A DNA stretch of 6,490 bases from Limnoraphis robusta CS-951 (GCF_000972705.2 NZ_LATL02000296.1:1-6490); one strand, 5' to 3'; positions 1 to 6,068 are shown, counted from the first letter of the stretch. Made by a program: numbers and translations. The notes: generated by a model not told the origin, from the letters alone.

Positions 1-86
1 TTGCTGTAAGGGTTGTCAATGAATCAGTAATCCAAAGCCGTGAGGCTTGGAGAATCCCCTTTCTTTAGAAATGGGGAGTATGTCAA
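1..86 (+). mobile_element. Right end of an IS200/IS605-type insertion sequence (partial)
   Basis: Only the 3' tip of the element is in the window. Bases 56-63 (CCCCTTTC) pair with 68-71 and 73-76 (GAAA, GGGG), with loop 64-67 and a single bulged T at 72. The tetranucleotide TCAA follows at 83-86, six bases after the stem. A subterminal imperfect hairpin with a bulged T and a TCAA right-hand cleavage site are hallmarks of IS608-like members of the family, whose ends are recognised as single strands by the Y1 transposase TnpA and which lack terminal inverted repeats. I infer that base 86 is the element's last base. The left end and any tnpA lie outside the window, so whether the copy is intact cannot be judged. 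Confidence 0.55.
3..68 (+). CDS. Possible C-terminal tail of TnpB (partial, 5' end outside window)
   Basis: The frame starting at base 3 is open from the window edge to a TAG at 66-68 and reads ...VVNESVIQSREAWRIPFL. The stop lies in the loop of the right-end hairpin, where tnpB genes of IS200/IS605 and IS1341-type elements often finish, and Ser-rich tails containing an 'REA' motif are common there. TnpB is an RNA-guided nuclease related to Cas12. Its RuvC and zinc-finger parts would lie upstream and are not visible, so the assignment rests on position and a short tail only. The frame could equally be chance. Confidence 0.33.
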   Translation, partial: AVRVVNESVIQSREAWRIPFL

Positions 87-317
87 CTCCGATGGTTCAA
101 CGGGTTCACAACAGGTCTTTAGGCCTCTAAATGTTCTGCCTGAACGGATCGACTTTGTGCGACAATGGGTAGGCATTCTTGTGTTGAACGATTTTTGTTC
201 ATCAAGACTTACCGGGCTACAGATTAGGGTGTAAAAAGTGCTGAAACTGCGCTAACACACCCCATTCATTCAGGCTTTGCGTAGGTTCTTTCAGTTCTAC
301 ATCACTGACGAATCACT

Positions 318-1214
318 GTGTTTGCGATCGCTTTAGAACAGAAACAATACAAAACCTACTGCTTGTCTGACCTGGCTGCTCAGTCTCGGTTAGAGGTTGT
401 ACCCGAGCGGGGAGGGATGATTACTCGTTGGCAAGTCAAAGGAAAGGAACTCCTCTACCTGGATGCAGAACGGTTTGCCAATCCCAACTTGACGGTACGA
501 GGCGGGATTCCGATTTTGTTTCCGATTTGCGGAAATTTGCCGGATGATGCCTACCGTTACAATGGTCGGCGCTACAGTCTCAAGCAGCATGGTTTTGCTC
601 GGGATCTGCCTTGGACTGTCAGCGATCAAGTGGCCAGAGATCACGCGGCGATTACGCTGACGCTCTCCAGCAATGGCGAGACTCGCTCTGTTTATCCGTT
701 TGATTTTGAGCTGGAGTTTACCTATAAGCTCAAAGGCAATGAGTTGATTATCTTTCAGCGTTTCACAAACCTCTCGGGGACGATGGAGGGTTTACCCGCT
801 CAAGTGATGCCGTTTTCGGCGGGGTTGCATCCCTATTTTTTTGTTGCGGATAAGAATCACTTGCATTTTGAGATTCCGGCGATGCAATATCGAGACCAGA
901 TGACCCAAAAACTCCACGATTTTACAGGTCGCTTCGATCCGAGTTTAGATGAAATTGATGGGATTTTTGGCCCGTTAACGGGGTTGGCTGCGATCGCAAC
1001 GGATACCAGTCGCAACTTACGAATCGCCATGAGTTACAGTTCTGCCTACTCAAATGTGGTGTTTTGGATGGTCAAGGGCAAAAACTACTATTGTCTCGAA
1101 CCTTGGACGGCTCCCCGAAATGCTTTGAATACAGGTCATTTACTCACCTATCTCAAGCCGGGAGCCAGTTGTGAGATGTTGGTTCATCTGAGTGCAACAT
1201 TTTTTGGAAAATAG
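318..1214 (+). CDS. Aldose 1-epimerase-like protein (GalM superfamily)
   Basis: A 298-residue protein of the galactose mutarotase superfamily, which interconverts the alpha and beta anomers of free or phosphorylated sugars in the cytoplasm. Visible landmarks are RGG at 61-63 in RGGIPILFP, His91 in KQHGFAR, His171 in AGLHPYF and Glu261 in CLEPW. In the family the two His residues and the Glu sit in the active site, Glu as base and the second His as acid. The HGFAR, HPYF and LEPW pattern resembles the LacX/YeaD-like branch, so a hexose-phosphate substrate is possible; the sequence does not settle it. The GTG start at 318 gives a beginning (MFAIALEQKQYKTY) of the kind I expect for cyanobacterial members, but the Shine-Dalgarno is weak. 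Length is normal for the branch. It appears monocistronic, with the tRNA promoter starting three bases after its stop codon. Confidence 0.88.
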   Translation: MFAIALEQKQYKTYCLSDLAAQSRLEVVPERGGMITRWQVKGKELLYLDAERFANPNLTVRGGIPILFPICGNLPDDAYRYNGRRYSLKQHGFARDLPWTVSDQVARDHAAITLTLSSNGETRSVYPFDFELEFTYKLKGNELIIFQRFTNLSGTMEGLPAQVMPFSAGLHPYFFVADKNHLHFEIPAMQYRDQMTQKLHDFTGRFDPSLDEIDGIFGPLTGLAAIATDTSRNLRIAMSYSSAYSNVVFWMVKGKNYYCLEPWTAPRNALNTGHLLTYLKPGASCEMLVHLSATFFGK

Positions 1215-1216
1215 TG

Positions 1217-1246
1217 TTTACATTGATCAAGAAGCTGTGCTAGAAT
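1217..1246 (+). promoter_or_regulatory. Probable sigma-70 type promoter of tRNA-Lys
   Basis: A TTTACA -35 box (1217-1222) and a TAGAAT -10 box (1241-1246) are 18 bases apart, and TGC directly before the -10 gives an extended -10 (TGn). Transcription would begin near 1253, leaving a leader of about 23 bases before the tRNA at 1276. The promoter starts right after the epimerase stop codon, so the tRNA appears to be independently transcribed. Confidence 0.6.
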
Positions 1247-1275
1247 GATTAATCGTTGAGCAAAAATCAATGAAA

Positions 1276-1347
1276 GGGTCGCTAGCTCAGCGGTAGAGCA
1301 CTCGGCTTTTAACCGATTGGTCCTGGGTTCGAATCCCAGGCGACCCA
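1276..1347 (+). tRNA. trnK: tRNA-Lys(UUU)
   Basis: The 72-base gene folds as a complete cloverleaf. The acceptor arm is GGGTCGC (1276-1282) with GCGACCC (1340-1346) and discriminator A at 1347. The D arm pairs GCTC with GAGC, and the T arm carries the invariant GGTTCGAATCC. The anticodon loop CTTTTAA (1306-1312) has TTT at 1308-1310, which reads lysine AAA/AAG codons. The outermost anticodon-stem pair is C-T, the only mismatch I see. CCA is not encoded (ACCCA is followed by TAA), so it is added after transcription. Confidence 0.96.
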
Positions 1348-1508
1348 TAAAAGTTAATGTCATTGCCTTAAGCTTCTTCCAGCTTTTGTGTCCCTGTAGA
1401 GAAAATCATGCTACAGATGATAAATCTCTAGAGAATAGGCGCATGAGGGGGCGGGAAAATGTAAGTTGTTGCTGAGAAGACATCAAATTTTGGCAGAGGC
1501 ACGCATTT

Positions 1509-1545
1509 TTTACTCAACTTTCCAACTTGTTTGGTAGTGAGTAAA
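1509..1545 (+). promoter_or_regulatory. Inverted repeat upstream of the 271-aa gene
   Basis: TTTACTCA (1509-1516) and its exact reverse complement TGAGTAAA (1538-1545) flank a 21-base spacer, inside which CCAA (1522-1525) can pair with TTGG (1531-1534). It lies 47 bases before the chosen ATG. It could be an operator or a 5' leader hairpin; no protein-binding family is recognised. Confidence 0.35.
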
Positions 1546-1592
1546 GGGTGAGGAACGTTAGAATAAGGGTTTCAAGTTACCTATTGATTATT

Positions 1593-2408
1593 ATGTTTGC
1601 TCAATTTCGATCTCGCTACCCGACAGGCAGTTTAATCTCTGAGTTGCTGGCGATCGATCATGGCAAGTATGTAGTTCGGGTTTTGGTTGAAGTCGATAGT
1701 ACCATTATTAGTTCGGGACTGGCGGCGGCGGATACGGTTGAATTAGCAGAAGACCAAGCCCGAGTTCGATCGCTTCAAGTTTTAGGCATTGAAACCTCTA
1801 CAACCTTACCTCCTTTGTCGTCTACTCGTTCTTTTTCTGCCTCTGCGAGTACACCTCAATTTGAACTGAATTCAGCCCCCGAACAACCCCAGCTTTCCGC
1901 CTCTGTGGTAGAGTTTGAATCTGAGGCTGAGGCTTTTCCCCCTTTTCCTGAATTGGAAGATTCGCTTCGGAGTTCGACTGCAAGTTCATCGGAGGATTGG
2001 CTCTCAGCAACCTATATTAAGCCGAGTTCTTCCCTTAAATCAACTTCAACGGATTCGAGTTCGACGTCCTCAACGAAGGGGCGAGGTGCTTCATTACCTC
2101 CTTTACCGGATCAGCCTTTAAATAGCAGTAATGATCTTTCCGCTTATCCTGAAGAGATTTCTCCGACTCCTGGGACTGCTAACAAGAAAAAGTCAAAAGC
2201 ATCCCTAGAGTCTACAGATTATTCCCCAGAAATTGCTAAAACCGATCTGGAACTGAAACGTTTAGGTTGGACAAAAGAACAGGGGATAGACCATTTACAA
2301 AAAACCTACGGAAAGCGATCGCGTCATTACTTGACAGAAGATGAGTTGCTGGACTTTCTACATTACCTCGAATGTCTTCCGACTCCCACACCCCACGCAG
2401 ACAGTTAA
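1593..2408 (+). CDS. Conserved hypothetical protein with disordered Ser/Thr-rich linker
   Basis: A 271-residue protein that I do not recognise by function. Residues 1-66 look like a small ordered domain: RYPTGSLISELL, then GKYVVRVLVEV, then an Ala/Glu-rich helix (AADTVELAEDQARVRSLQVL) ending in LGI. The strand-strand-helix order, with AE..AR..AL..LGI at the end, vaguely recalls Rad52/annealing-type nucleic-acid proteins, but this is only a resemblance. Residues 67-205 are low complexity, rich in Ser, Thr, Pro and acid, and probably disordered. Residues 214-262 form a second compact helical unit (LKRLGWTKEQGIDHLQ, then YGKRSRHYLTEDELLDFLHYLE). The ATG at 1593 is preferred over an in-frame GTG at 1548, because the 15 extra residues are hydrophobic and unlike the domain and because MFAQFRSRYPTGSL is a natural beginning. 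No clear Shine-Dalgarno precedes it. The gene is followed by a strong terminator. Confidence 0.75.
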   Translation: MFAQFRSRYPTGSLISELLAIDHGKYVVRVLVEVDSTIISSGLAAADTVELAEDQARVRSLQVLGIETSTTLPPLSSTRSFSASASTPQFELNSAPEQPQLSASVVEFESEAEAFPPFPELEDSLRSSTASSSEDWLSATYIKPSSSLKSTSTDSSSTSSTKGRGASLPPLPDQPLNSSNDLSAYPEEISPTPGTANKKKSKASLESTDYSPEIAKTDLELKRLGWTKEQGIDHLQKTYGKRSRHYLTEDELLDFLHYLECLPTPTPHADS

Positions 2409-2459
2409 ATAGGGAGTGGCGAGTGAGGAATGGGCAGTAATGGGGACAGGTTACTGAAT

Positions 2460-2495
2460 AAAACCCCGGTGCGCGATCAAGTTACCGGGGTTTTT
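2460..2495. terminator. Bidirectional intrinsic terminator
   Basis: AAAACCCCGGT (2460-2470) pairs perfectly with ACCGGGGTTTT (2484-2494) around a 13-base loop. The GC-rich core is followed by TTTTT on the plus strand and by a T-run on the minus strand. It sits between the convergent 271-aa gene and clpP and can serve both. Confidence 0.85.
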
Positions 2496-2518
2496 AGGGC
2501 GTAACTGTTAACTGATTT

Positions 2519-3130
2519 TTATCCGCCGTTGTGAGAACTGGTGTGAGCAGCTAAGGCTTTGCGATCGTAAACTTGATCAATTAAGCCATAATCAACGGCT
2601 TCTTTAGCGGACATGAAGAAGTCCCGTTCGGTATCTTCTTCAATACGGGAAAGGGGTTGACCTGTGTGATCAGCCAAATGTTGGTTGAGGCGATTCTTCA
2701 AATAGAGAATTTCTCTAGCTTGAATTTCGATATCGGTGGCTTGTCCTTGGGCGCCGCCTAACGGTTGGTGAATCATTATCCGAGAATGGGGTAAACTCAT
2801 CCGCTTTCCTTTGGCGCCCGCACTCAGCAAAAATGCTCCCATACTTGCAGCTAACCCGATACAAATGGTGCTAACATCGGGGCGAATATGGTTCATGGTG
2901 TCGAAAATCCCCATACCAGCCGAGACTGAACCCCCCGGAGAGTTGATATAGAGGTAAATATCCTTTTCGGGATCTTCTGCATCGAGGAACAGCATTTGAG
3001 CGACGATCAGGTTTGCTAAATCGGCGGTTACGGGTTGTCCGAGAAATATAATGCGATCGCGTAAAAGTCGGGAATATATATCAAAGGCGCGTTCACCGCG
3101 ACCCGATTGTTCAATAACGGTTGGAATCAT
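2519..3130 (-). CDS. clpP: ATP-dependent Clp protease proteolytic subunit (ClpP1-type)
   Basis: A 203-residue serine peptidase of family S14. Fourteen subunits form the barrel that degrades proteins unfolded and fed in by a Clp ATPase (ClpC or ClpX in cyanobacteria). The catalytic triad is intact: Ser96 in GLAASMGAF, His121 in MIHQPLGG and Asp170 in DTERDFFM. The spacing (25 and 49 residues) equals that of E. coli ClpP. The [16 protein letters not shown] segment lining the substrate channel is also present. It is an active ClpP, not a ClpR. Cyanobacteria usually carry several clpP/clpR genes; the beginning [20 protein letters not shown] and the wording throughout resemble the ClpP1 paralogue, but I cannot prove which one. 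The start is placed at the ATG at 3130 instead of a TTG 12 bases upstream, because MIPxV is the usual beginning; GGTGG five bases before it may serve as a weak ribosome-binding site. No second clp gene is adjacent. Confidence 0.97.
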   Translation of the reverse strand: MIPTVIEQSGRGERAFDIYSRLLRDRIIFLGQPVTADLANLIVAQMLFLDAEDPEKDIYLYINSPGGSVSAGMGIFDTMNHIRPDVSTICIGLAASMGAFLLSAGAKGKRMSLPHSRIMIHQPLGGAQGQATDIEIQAREILYLKNRLNQHLADHTGQPLSRIEEDTERDFFMSAKEAVDYGLIDQVYDRKALAAHTSSHNGG

Positions 3131-3659
3131 AAAAACCACCAATCAAGTTCACTGTTTTTGATTGTAGCGACTGTTGTGGGGTTAGAATCACGCAATAGGG
3201 AAATCACTACCTGTGAAGGGAAAGGCGATCGAGATCAAGATTTCGTTCAACTGAAGAAAAAAGGGTTTTCTCACCCTTTACCAAATCTCCAATTAAATAA
3301 ATCTTGAAGATATAGAAAAAAATAAGCAGAGATCTCTAGAAAAGGTGTAAATTCTGGATTGTCACCCAGCCTACAGGGAAACTATGTTTTTTTAGGGTTT
3401 TAGGTTTTCTGAAGAAAAAAGTGGTGAAATGCTATCCCACGATAGGTTTTGGCGATACGCCTGACGGCACGCAAAATCTTAGAATGAAACAGCCCTGGGA
3501 GCCTTAAAAGAGGGGGTTTTTACTCATTTTTTTACTAATTTTATAGGTTTAATTAAAGTTCCGTAAATCTACGGAGGCTCGGCGATCATTTAACGGGTAT
3601 CTTGGAGTTAGAAGTTCATCGCTCGGATTTTATCAATTTTCGTTTCGGGAGTTCAACTC
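3131..3659. other. 529-base intergenic spacer between clpP and the coiled-coil genes
   Basis: I see no convincing gene here. On the minus strand TACAAT (3166 to 3161) is a candidate clpP -10 box, giving a leader of about 24 bases; no good -35 is paired with it. AAAGGGT (3260-3266) pairs with ACCCTTT (3273-3279) around six bases, a small hairpin preceded by A-tracts. TCCGTA (3560-3565) pairs with TACGGA (3570-3575) around AATC, about 85 bases before the next start codon. The stretch 3515-3560 is T/A-rich and could hold the promoter of the 345-aa gene, but I cannot pick a box pair. Confidence 0.4.
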
Positions 3660-4697
3660 ATGCTTGGATGGATTTTTGGCGGCTTGGTGAAAAAGTTAGA
3701 ACGTTCGGCGAAAAGAGTAGAACGGGATTTTGTTGATCGTTCTGCAAAAAAGTTAAATAAACTTGCAAATGACCTTGATTACATGGTTGCCAAACGAACG
3801 GACAAAGTAATGAACCGGATGGAAAGCCTAGAAAATAAGACGGTTCAAGATATTAACGAAATCATAGATCAAACCACTAAAAAAGTTGATTACATGGTCG
3901 CCAAACGAACGGACAAAGTAATAAGCGGGATGGAACGCCTAGAAAATAAAACAGTTAAAGATATTAACAAAATAATAGATCAAGCCGATGAAAAAGTCAA
4001 GGAAAACCTGCGGGAAATTGATCGCATTCGCAGGGAAACTATCGAAGAAGTCAACCAGACGATTCAAGAAACGGATTATTATCTTGAAAACCGCATTAAC
4101 CAAATTTCATTGATCGTGATGGAATCAATCGTTGAAACCAAAGATTTAATCCGAGATCTAGAATTATTGGAAACTCAAGTTTTCGATGATGCTGGTTATT
4201 TAATCGATCAAATCGAAGAAATAGTCGATAAAACTATCGAACAAGTTCGCGGAGAATTGCGGCGACATAGTGCAGAATTAATTCCCAATCCTTTTGATCC
4301 CTGTCGCCAAAAACTGGGGTTGGGATTAAAGCTTGGTTTTCAGTTATCGGATATTGAATATTATCGGTTGATAGAATGTTATGAACTAAGCAAATTAACC
4401 CCAAACACTCCCGTACAAACCATCATTGAAACTTACGGTCAACTTCAACTGAATGCAGCCAGAATGGTTGCTTTAACTCGCAAAGCGCCGGAGTTAAGAA
4501 AATTCGCCGTTGAAGATTGGTTAAAGTATGGTGTTTTGTGTCAATTTTGGAGTAACACCATCAAAATTTATGATTCGACCGAGTTAGAAATAGAGTCTTC
4601 TCCCTCACCGCAGCAGTTCAATTATCAAGAGTTACAAACAAAACTGATCGAATCTATTTCTAGTTTGCAGCAAAAGTTTTCTAAACCGACGGATTAG
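3660..4697 (+). CDS. Hypothetical coiled-coil protein with unrecognised C-terminal domain
   Basis: A 345-residue protein of unknown function. Residues 1-24 (MLGWIFGGLVKKLERSAKRV and on) have a short hydrophobic face followed by basic residues, suggesting an amphipathic helix that could touch a membrane. There is no true transmembrane segment or signal peptide. Residues 25-205 are almost wholly charged helix, best read as a long coiled coil, with a 37-residue duplication (40-71 and 77-108). From residue 209 (PNPFDPCRQKLG) the composition changes to a globular, mostly helical region of about 100 residues with aromatics and Cys215, Cys240 and Cys294, ending in a Ser/Gln-rich tail. GGGAG (3647-3651) eight bases before the ATG is a good ribosome-binding site. 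It lies upstream of two other coiled-coil genes on the same strand; its repeat sequence is not the one they share. A scaffold role is only inference. Confidence 0.75.
   Translation: MLGWIFGGLVKKLERSAKRVERDFVDRSAKKLNKLANDLDYMVAKRTDKVMNRMESLENKTVQDINEIIDQTTKKVDYMVAKRTDKVISGMERLENKTVKDINKIIDQADEKVKENLREIDRIRRETIEEVNQTIQETDYYLENRINQISLIVMESIVETKDLIRDLELLETQVFDDAGYLIDQIEEIVDKTIEQVRGELRRHSAELIPNPFDPCRQKLGLGLKLGFQLSDIEYYRLIECYELSKLTPNTPVQTIIETYGQLQLNAARMVALTRKAPELRKFAVEDWLKYGVLCQFWSNTIKIYDSTELEIESSPSPQQFNYQELQTKLIESISSLQQKFSKPTD
3777..3983 (+). repeat. In-frame 111-bp tandem duplication inside the 345-aa gene
   Basis: Two 96-base units (3777-3872 and 3888-3983), offset by 111 bases, differ at about ten positions by eye. 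Each encodes 32 residues beginning DYMVAKRTDKV and ending DINxIIDQ, with six residue changes between copies. The offset equals 37 residues, so the frame and roughly the helical register are kept. The high DNA identity points to a fairly recent duplication. Confidence 0.9.
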
Positions 4698-4710
4698 CTT
4701 ATAGTTTGTA

Positions 4711-4750
4711 GTAGTAGTCAGTAGTAGTCAGTAGTAGTCAGTAGTAGTCA
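4711..4750 (+). repeat. Four tandem copies of a 10-bp repeat
   Basis: The decamer GTAGTAGTCA occurs four times without change (4711, 4721, 4731, 4741), 13 bases after the stop codon of the 345-aa gene. No function is evident; such runs can expand or contract by slippage. Confidence 0.9.
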
Positions 4751-4860
4751 GGGGTTGAAACCCCTGCCTAATAAATAAAGTCCTCTCAAGAGGACTAATA
4801 ATTAAAATATTAGTCGGTTTTAACCGACTTTCACTATTAGCCGGGGAATTAATTCCCCGG
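4749..4860 (+). repeat. Array of four palindromic hairpins upstream of the GUN4-domain gene
   Basis: Four near-perfect palindromes follow one another. They are CAGGGGTTGAAACCCCTG (4749-4766), AGTCCTCTCAAGAGGACT (4779-4796), AGTCGGTTTTAACCGACT (4812-4829) and CCGGGGAATTAATTCCCCGG (4841-4860), separated by 11-15 base AT-rich linkers. Each has arms of 8-10 bases. Palindrome strings of this style recur between genes in filamentous cyanobacteria as I recall. They lack the T-run needed for a standard terminator. A degraded relative lies at 5989-6068. Confidence 0.88.
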
Positions 4861-4880
4861 TGCGATCAAATCTTAAACCC

Positions 4881-4884
4881 AGGA
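4881..4884 (+). promoter_or_regulatory. Ribosome-binding site fixing the start of the GUN4-domain gene
   Basis: AGGA lies eight bases before the ATG at 4893. The next paralogue has the same signal and spacing (AGGAcAAATCTAATG against AGGAtAAATCTAATG), which settles the start at 4893 over the in-frame GTG at 4860. Confidence 0.8.
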
Positions 4885-4892
4885 TAAATCTA

Positions 4893-5050
4893 ATGAACTC
4901 CAACGACAACAAAACCCCTCTAGAATACTACGAAAGAGCAATTCAAGAGTTAACCAATACTCGCGAACAGCTTCAAACCGAGTTGGAAAGTCTAAAAGCG
5001 TTGAAGGATGAATTAAAATCCACACAGAATGAACTTGCAACAACCAAAGC
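4893..5050 (+). repeat. Direct repeat, copy 1: shared 5' coding module
   Basis: These 158 bases match 6106-6263 with about nine differences by eye. The encoded 53 residues differ only at positions 3 (Ser/Tyr) and 36 (Ala/Gln). Identity stops abruptly after codon 53, where the two proteins diverge. Confidence 0.93.
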
Positions 5051-5981
5051 TAAACTTGATGACACCCAAAGAGAATTATCAAATACAAAACAAGAACTTC
5101 AAGAGAAAACTGAGCCTTTTGAAAAATTAAGCCAGAAAATAGAAGCACGGGTTAATTATTGTTATTCAAACACTCAAGATGTTAAAAACAAGATGGATAC
5201 TGAGTTAGAAACTCTCAGAAAAATGCAGGCTTCCTATCAAACCTTGAAGGATGAACTTGCAACAACCCAAGCTAAACTTGATGACACTCAAACCGAGTTA
5301 TCAAAAACCAAACAAGAACTTAAAAAAGAGACCCAAGTCTTAAAGACTCAACTTGAACGCACTCCAACCGAGTTATCAAAGACCAAACAAGAACTTAAAC
5401 AGGAAACAGAACTTTTGAAAAAATTGAGTAATAAAATTGAAGCGCAGGTAAATTATTGTTATTCAGAAATTCAAAATGTAAAAACCCATATCAATAGCTT
5501 AAATCCCGATATTTCTGGACGTTGTTTATCCTTTAACTATCGAAAACTGAAGTATTTTCTAGAAAATAAAATGTGGAAAGAAGCCGACGAGGAAACATTT
5601 AAAAAACTGCTTGAGTTAACCGGGAGAGAAAAAGAAGGAAAATTACTGGAAACCGATCTTAATTTACTGTTCTCTGAAGATTTGAGAACTATTGATCGAC
5701 TCTGGATAAAATATAGTGATGGACATTTTGGCTTGAGTATACAAACTAAAATTTATCACAGTTTGAGAAATACTCACCAAAAAGAAGATCGAGTCTGGAA
5801 TGCTTTTGGAGAGAAAGTAGGATGGTGTGCAAACAATATCTGGCTTTGGTACAAATCTGTAAATTTTTCGACTTCGGCTCCTTCTGGTCATTTACCTGCG
5901 AGAATATGGGATAACTGGGATAAAGGTGGTGTGGGTTCTTTTAAACCTCTTTTATCGAGACTGATTGATTGTGGAATTTGA
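4893..5981 (+). CDS. Coiled-coil protein with C-terminal GUN4 domain
   Basis: A 362-residue protein. Residues 1-36 are a short helical lead. Residues 37-200 form a heptad coiled coil of the pattern LxxT(Q/K)x(E/K), with internal repeats. Residues 212-338 match the GUN4 domain: MWKEADEET (227-235), DLRTIDRLWIKYSDGHFG (263-280), SIQTKIY (282-288), FGEKVGW (305-311) and APSGHLPA (329-336). Genuine GUN4 binds protoporphyrin IX and Mg-protoporphyrin and stimulates Mg-chelatase. However, GUN4 domains also occur in many cyanobacterial fusion proteins with no shown role in chlorophyll synthesis, and this coiled-coil fusion is of that sort, so I do not call it gun4. It has no signal peptide or membrane segment and is probably cytoplasmic. 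Its first 53 residues and leader are shared with the next gene. Porphyrin binding is possible but untested. Confidence 0.88.
   Translation: MNSNDNKTPLEYYERAIQELTNTREQLQTELESLKALKDELKSTQNELATTKAKLDDTQRELSNTKQELQEKTEPFEKLSQKIEARVNYCYSNTQDVKNKMDTELETLRKMQASYQTLKDELATTQAKLDDTQTELSKTKQELKKETQVLKTQLERTPTELSKTKQELKQETELLKKLSNKIEAQVNYCYSEIQNVKTHINSLNPDISGRCLSFNYRKLKYFLENKMWKEADEETFKKLLELTGREKEGKLLETDLNLLFSEDLRTIDRLWIKYSDGHFGLSIQTKIYHSLRNTHQKEDRVWNAFGEKVGWCANNIWLWYKSVNFSTSAPSGHLPARIWDNWDKGGVGSFKPLLSRLIDCGI
5031..5483 (+). repeat. Internal repeats in the coiled coil of the GUN4-domain gene
   Basis: ELATT(K/Q)AKLDDTQ is encoded at 5031-5069 and again at 5253-5291 (offset 222 bases, 74 residues). KLS(Q/N)KIEA(R/Q)VNYCYS plus the next six residues is encoded at 5124-5186 and 5421-5483 (offset 297 bases, 99 residues). 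ELS(N/K)TKQEL occurs three times (residues 61-69, 135-143 and 160-168). All offsets keep the frame. The rod seems to have been built by duplicating short blocks. Confidence 0.85.
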
Positions 5982-5988
5982 AGTCTGT

Positions 5989-6068
5989 CGAGGAATGAAT
6001 TCCCCGTCTAATAAACAAAGTCCTTTTAAAAGGACTAACAATAAAACTTGAGTCAATTTTAACTAACT
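5989..6068 (+). repeat. Second, degraded palindrome array upstream of the lectin-domain gene
   Basis: There are three hairpins in the same order and spacing style as the array at 4749-4860. Bases 5989-6006 pair over eight positions plus one A/C mismatch. Bases 6019-6036 (AGTCCTTTTAAAAGGACT) are a perfect palindrome. Bases 6051-6068 correspond to the third hairpin, with two mispairs. The linkers match too (CTAATAAAcAAAG against CTAATAAAtAAAG). The fourth palindrome is missing; only AT-rich remnants stand at 6079-6092. Confidence 0.8.

Noticed and set aside
40..234. Open frame of 64 codons on the plus strand
   Set aside because: It begins inside the insertion-sequence right-end hairpin and crosses the inferred element boundary. 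It has no ribosome-binding site and no recognisable protein features.
390..644. Minus-strand open frame of 84 codons
   Set aside because: It lies wholly within the aldose epimerase gene and has no family features; it is a shadow frame.
1548..1592. Longer start (GTG at 1548) for the 271-aa protein
   Set aside because: The extra residues MRNVRIRVSSYLLII do not resemble a signal peptide with a cleavage site, and the ATG at 1593 begins directly at the ordered domain.
3107..3307. Open frame of 66 codons upstream of the coiled-coil genes
   Set aside because: It overlaps the clpP start on the opposite strand, has no ribosome-binding site and has an ordinary low-complexity composition.
4711..4860. 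CRISPR-like array
   Set aside because: The decamers are contiguous without spacers, and the hairpins differ from one another, so there is no constant repeat with variable spacers.
4749..4860. Rho-independent terminators after the 345-aa gene
   Set aside because: The stems are not followed by a T-run, they come four in a row, and relatives occur upstream of another gene. A role in transcript ends remains possible but is not supported.
4860..4892. GTG at 4860 as start of the GUN4-domain gene
   Set aside because: It overlaps the last palindrome, and the paralogue lacks a matching extension; the shared AGGA and ATG at 4893 fit better.
5664..5891. Minus-strand open frame of 75 codons
   Set aside because: It lies inside the conserved GUN4-domain coding sequence; a shadow frame.
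5537..5981. Canonical gun4 (Mg-chelatase activator)
   Set aside because: The domain is right, but the long coiled-coil fusion, the paralogue with a lectin head and the absence of tetrapyrrole genes argue against the housekeeping gene.
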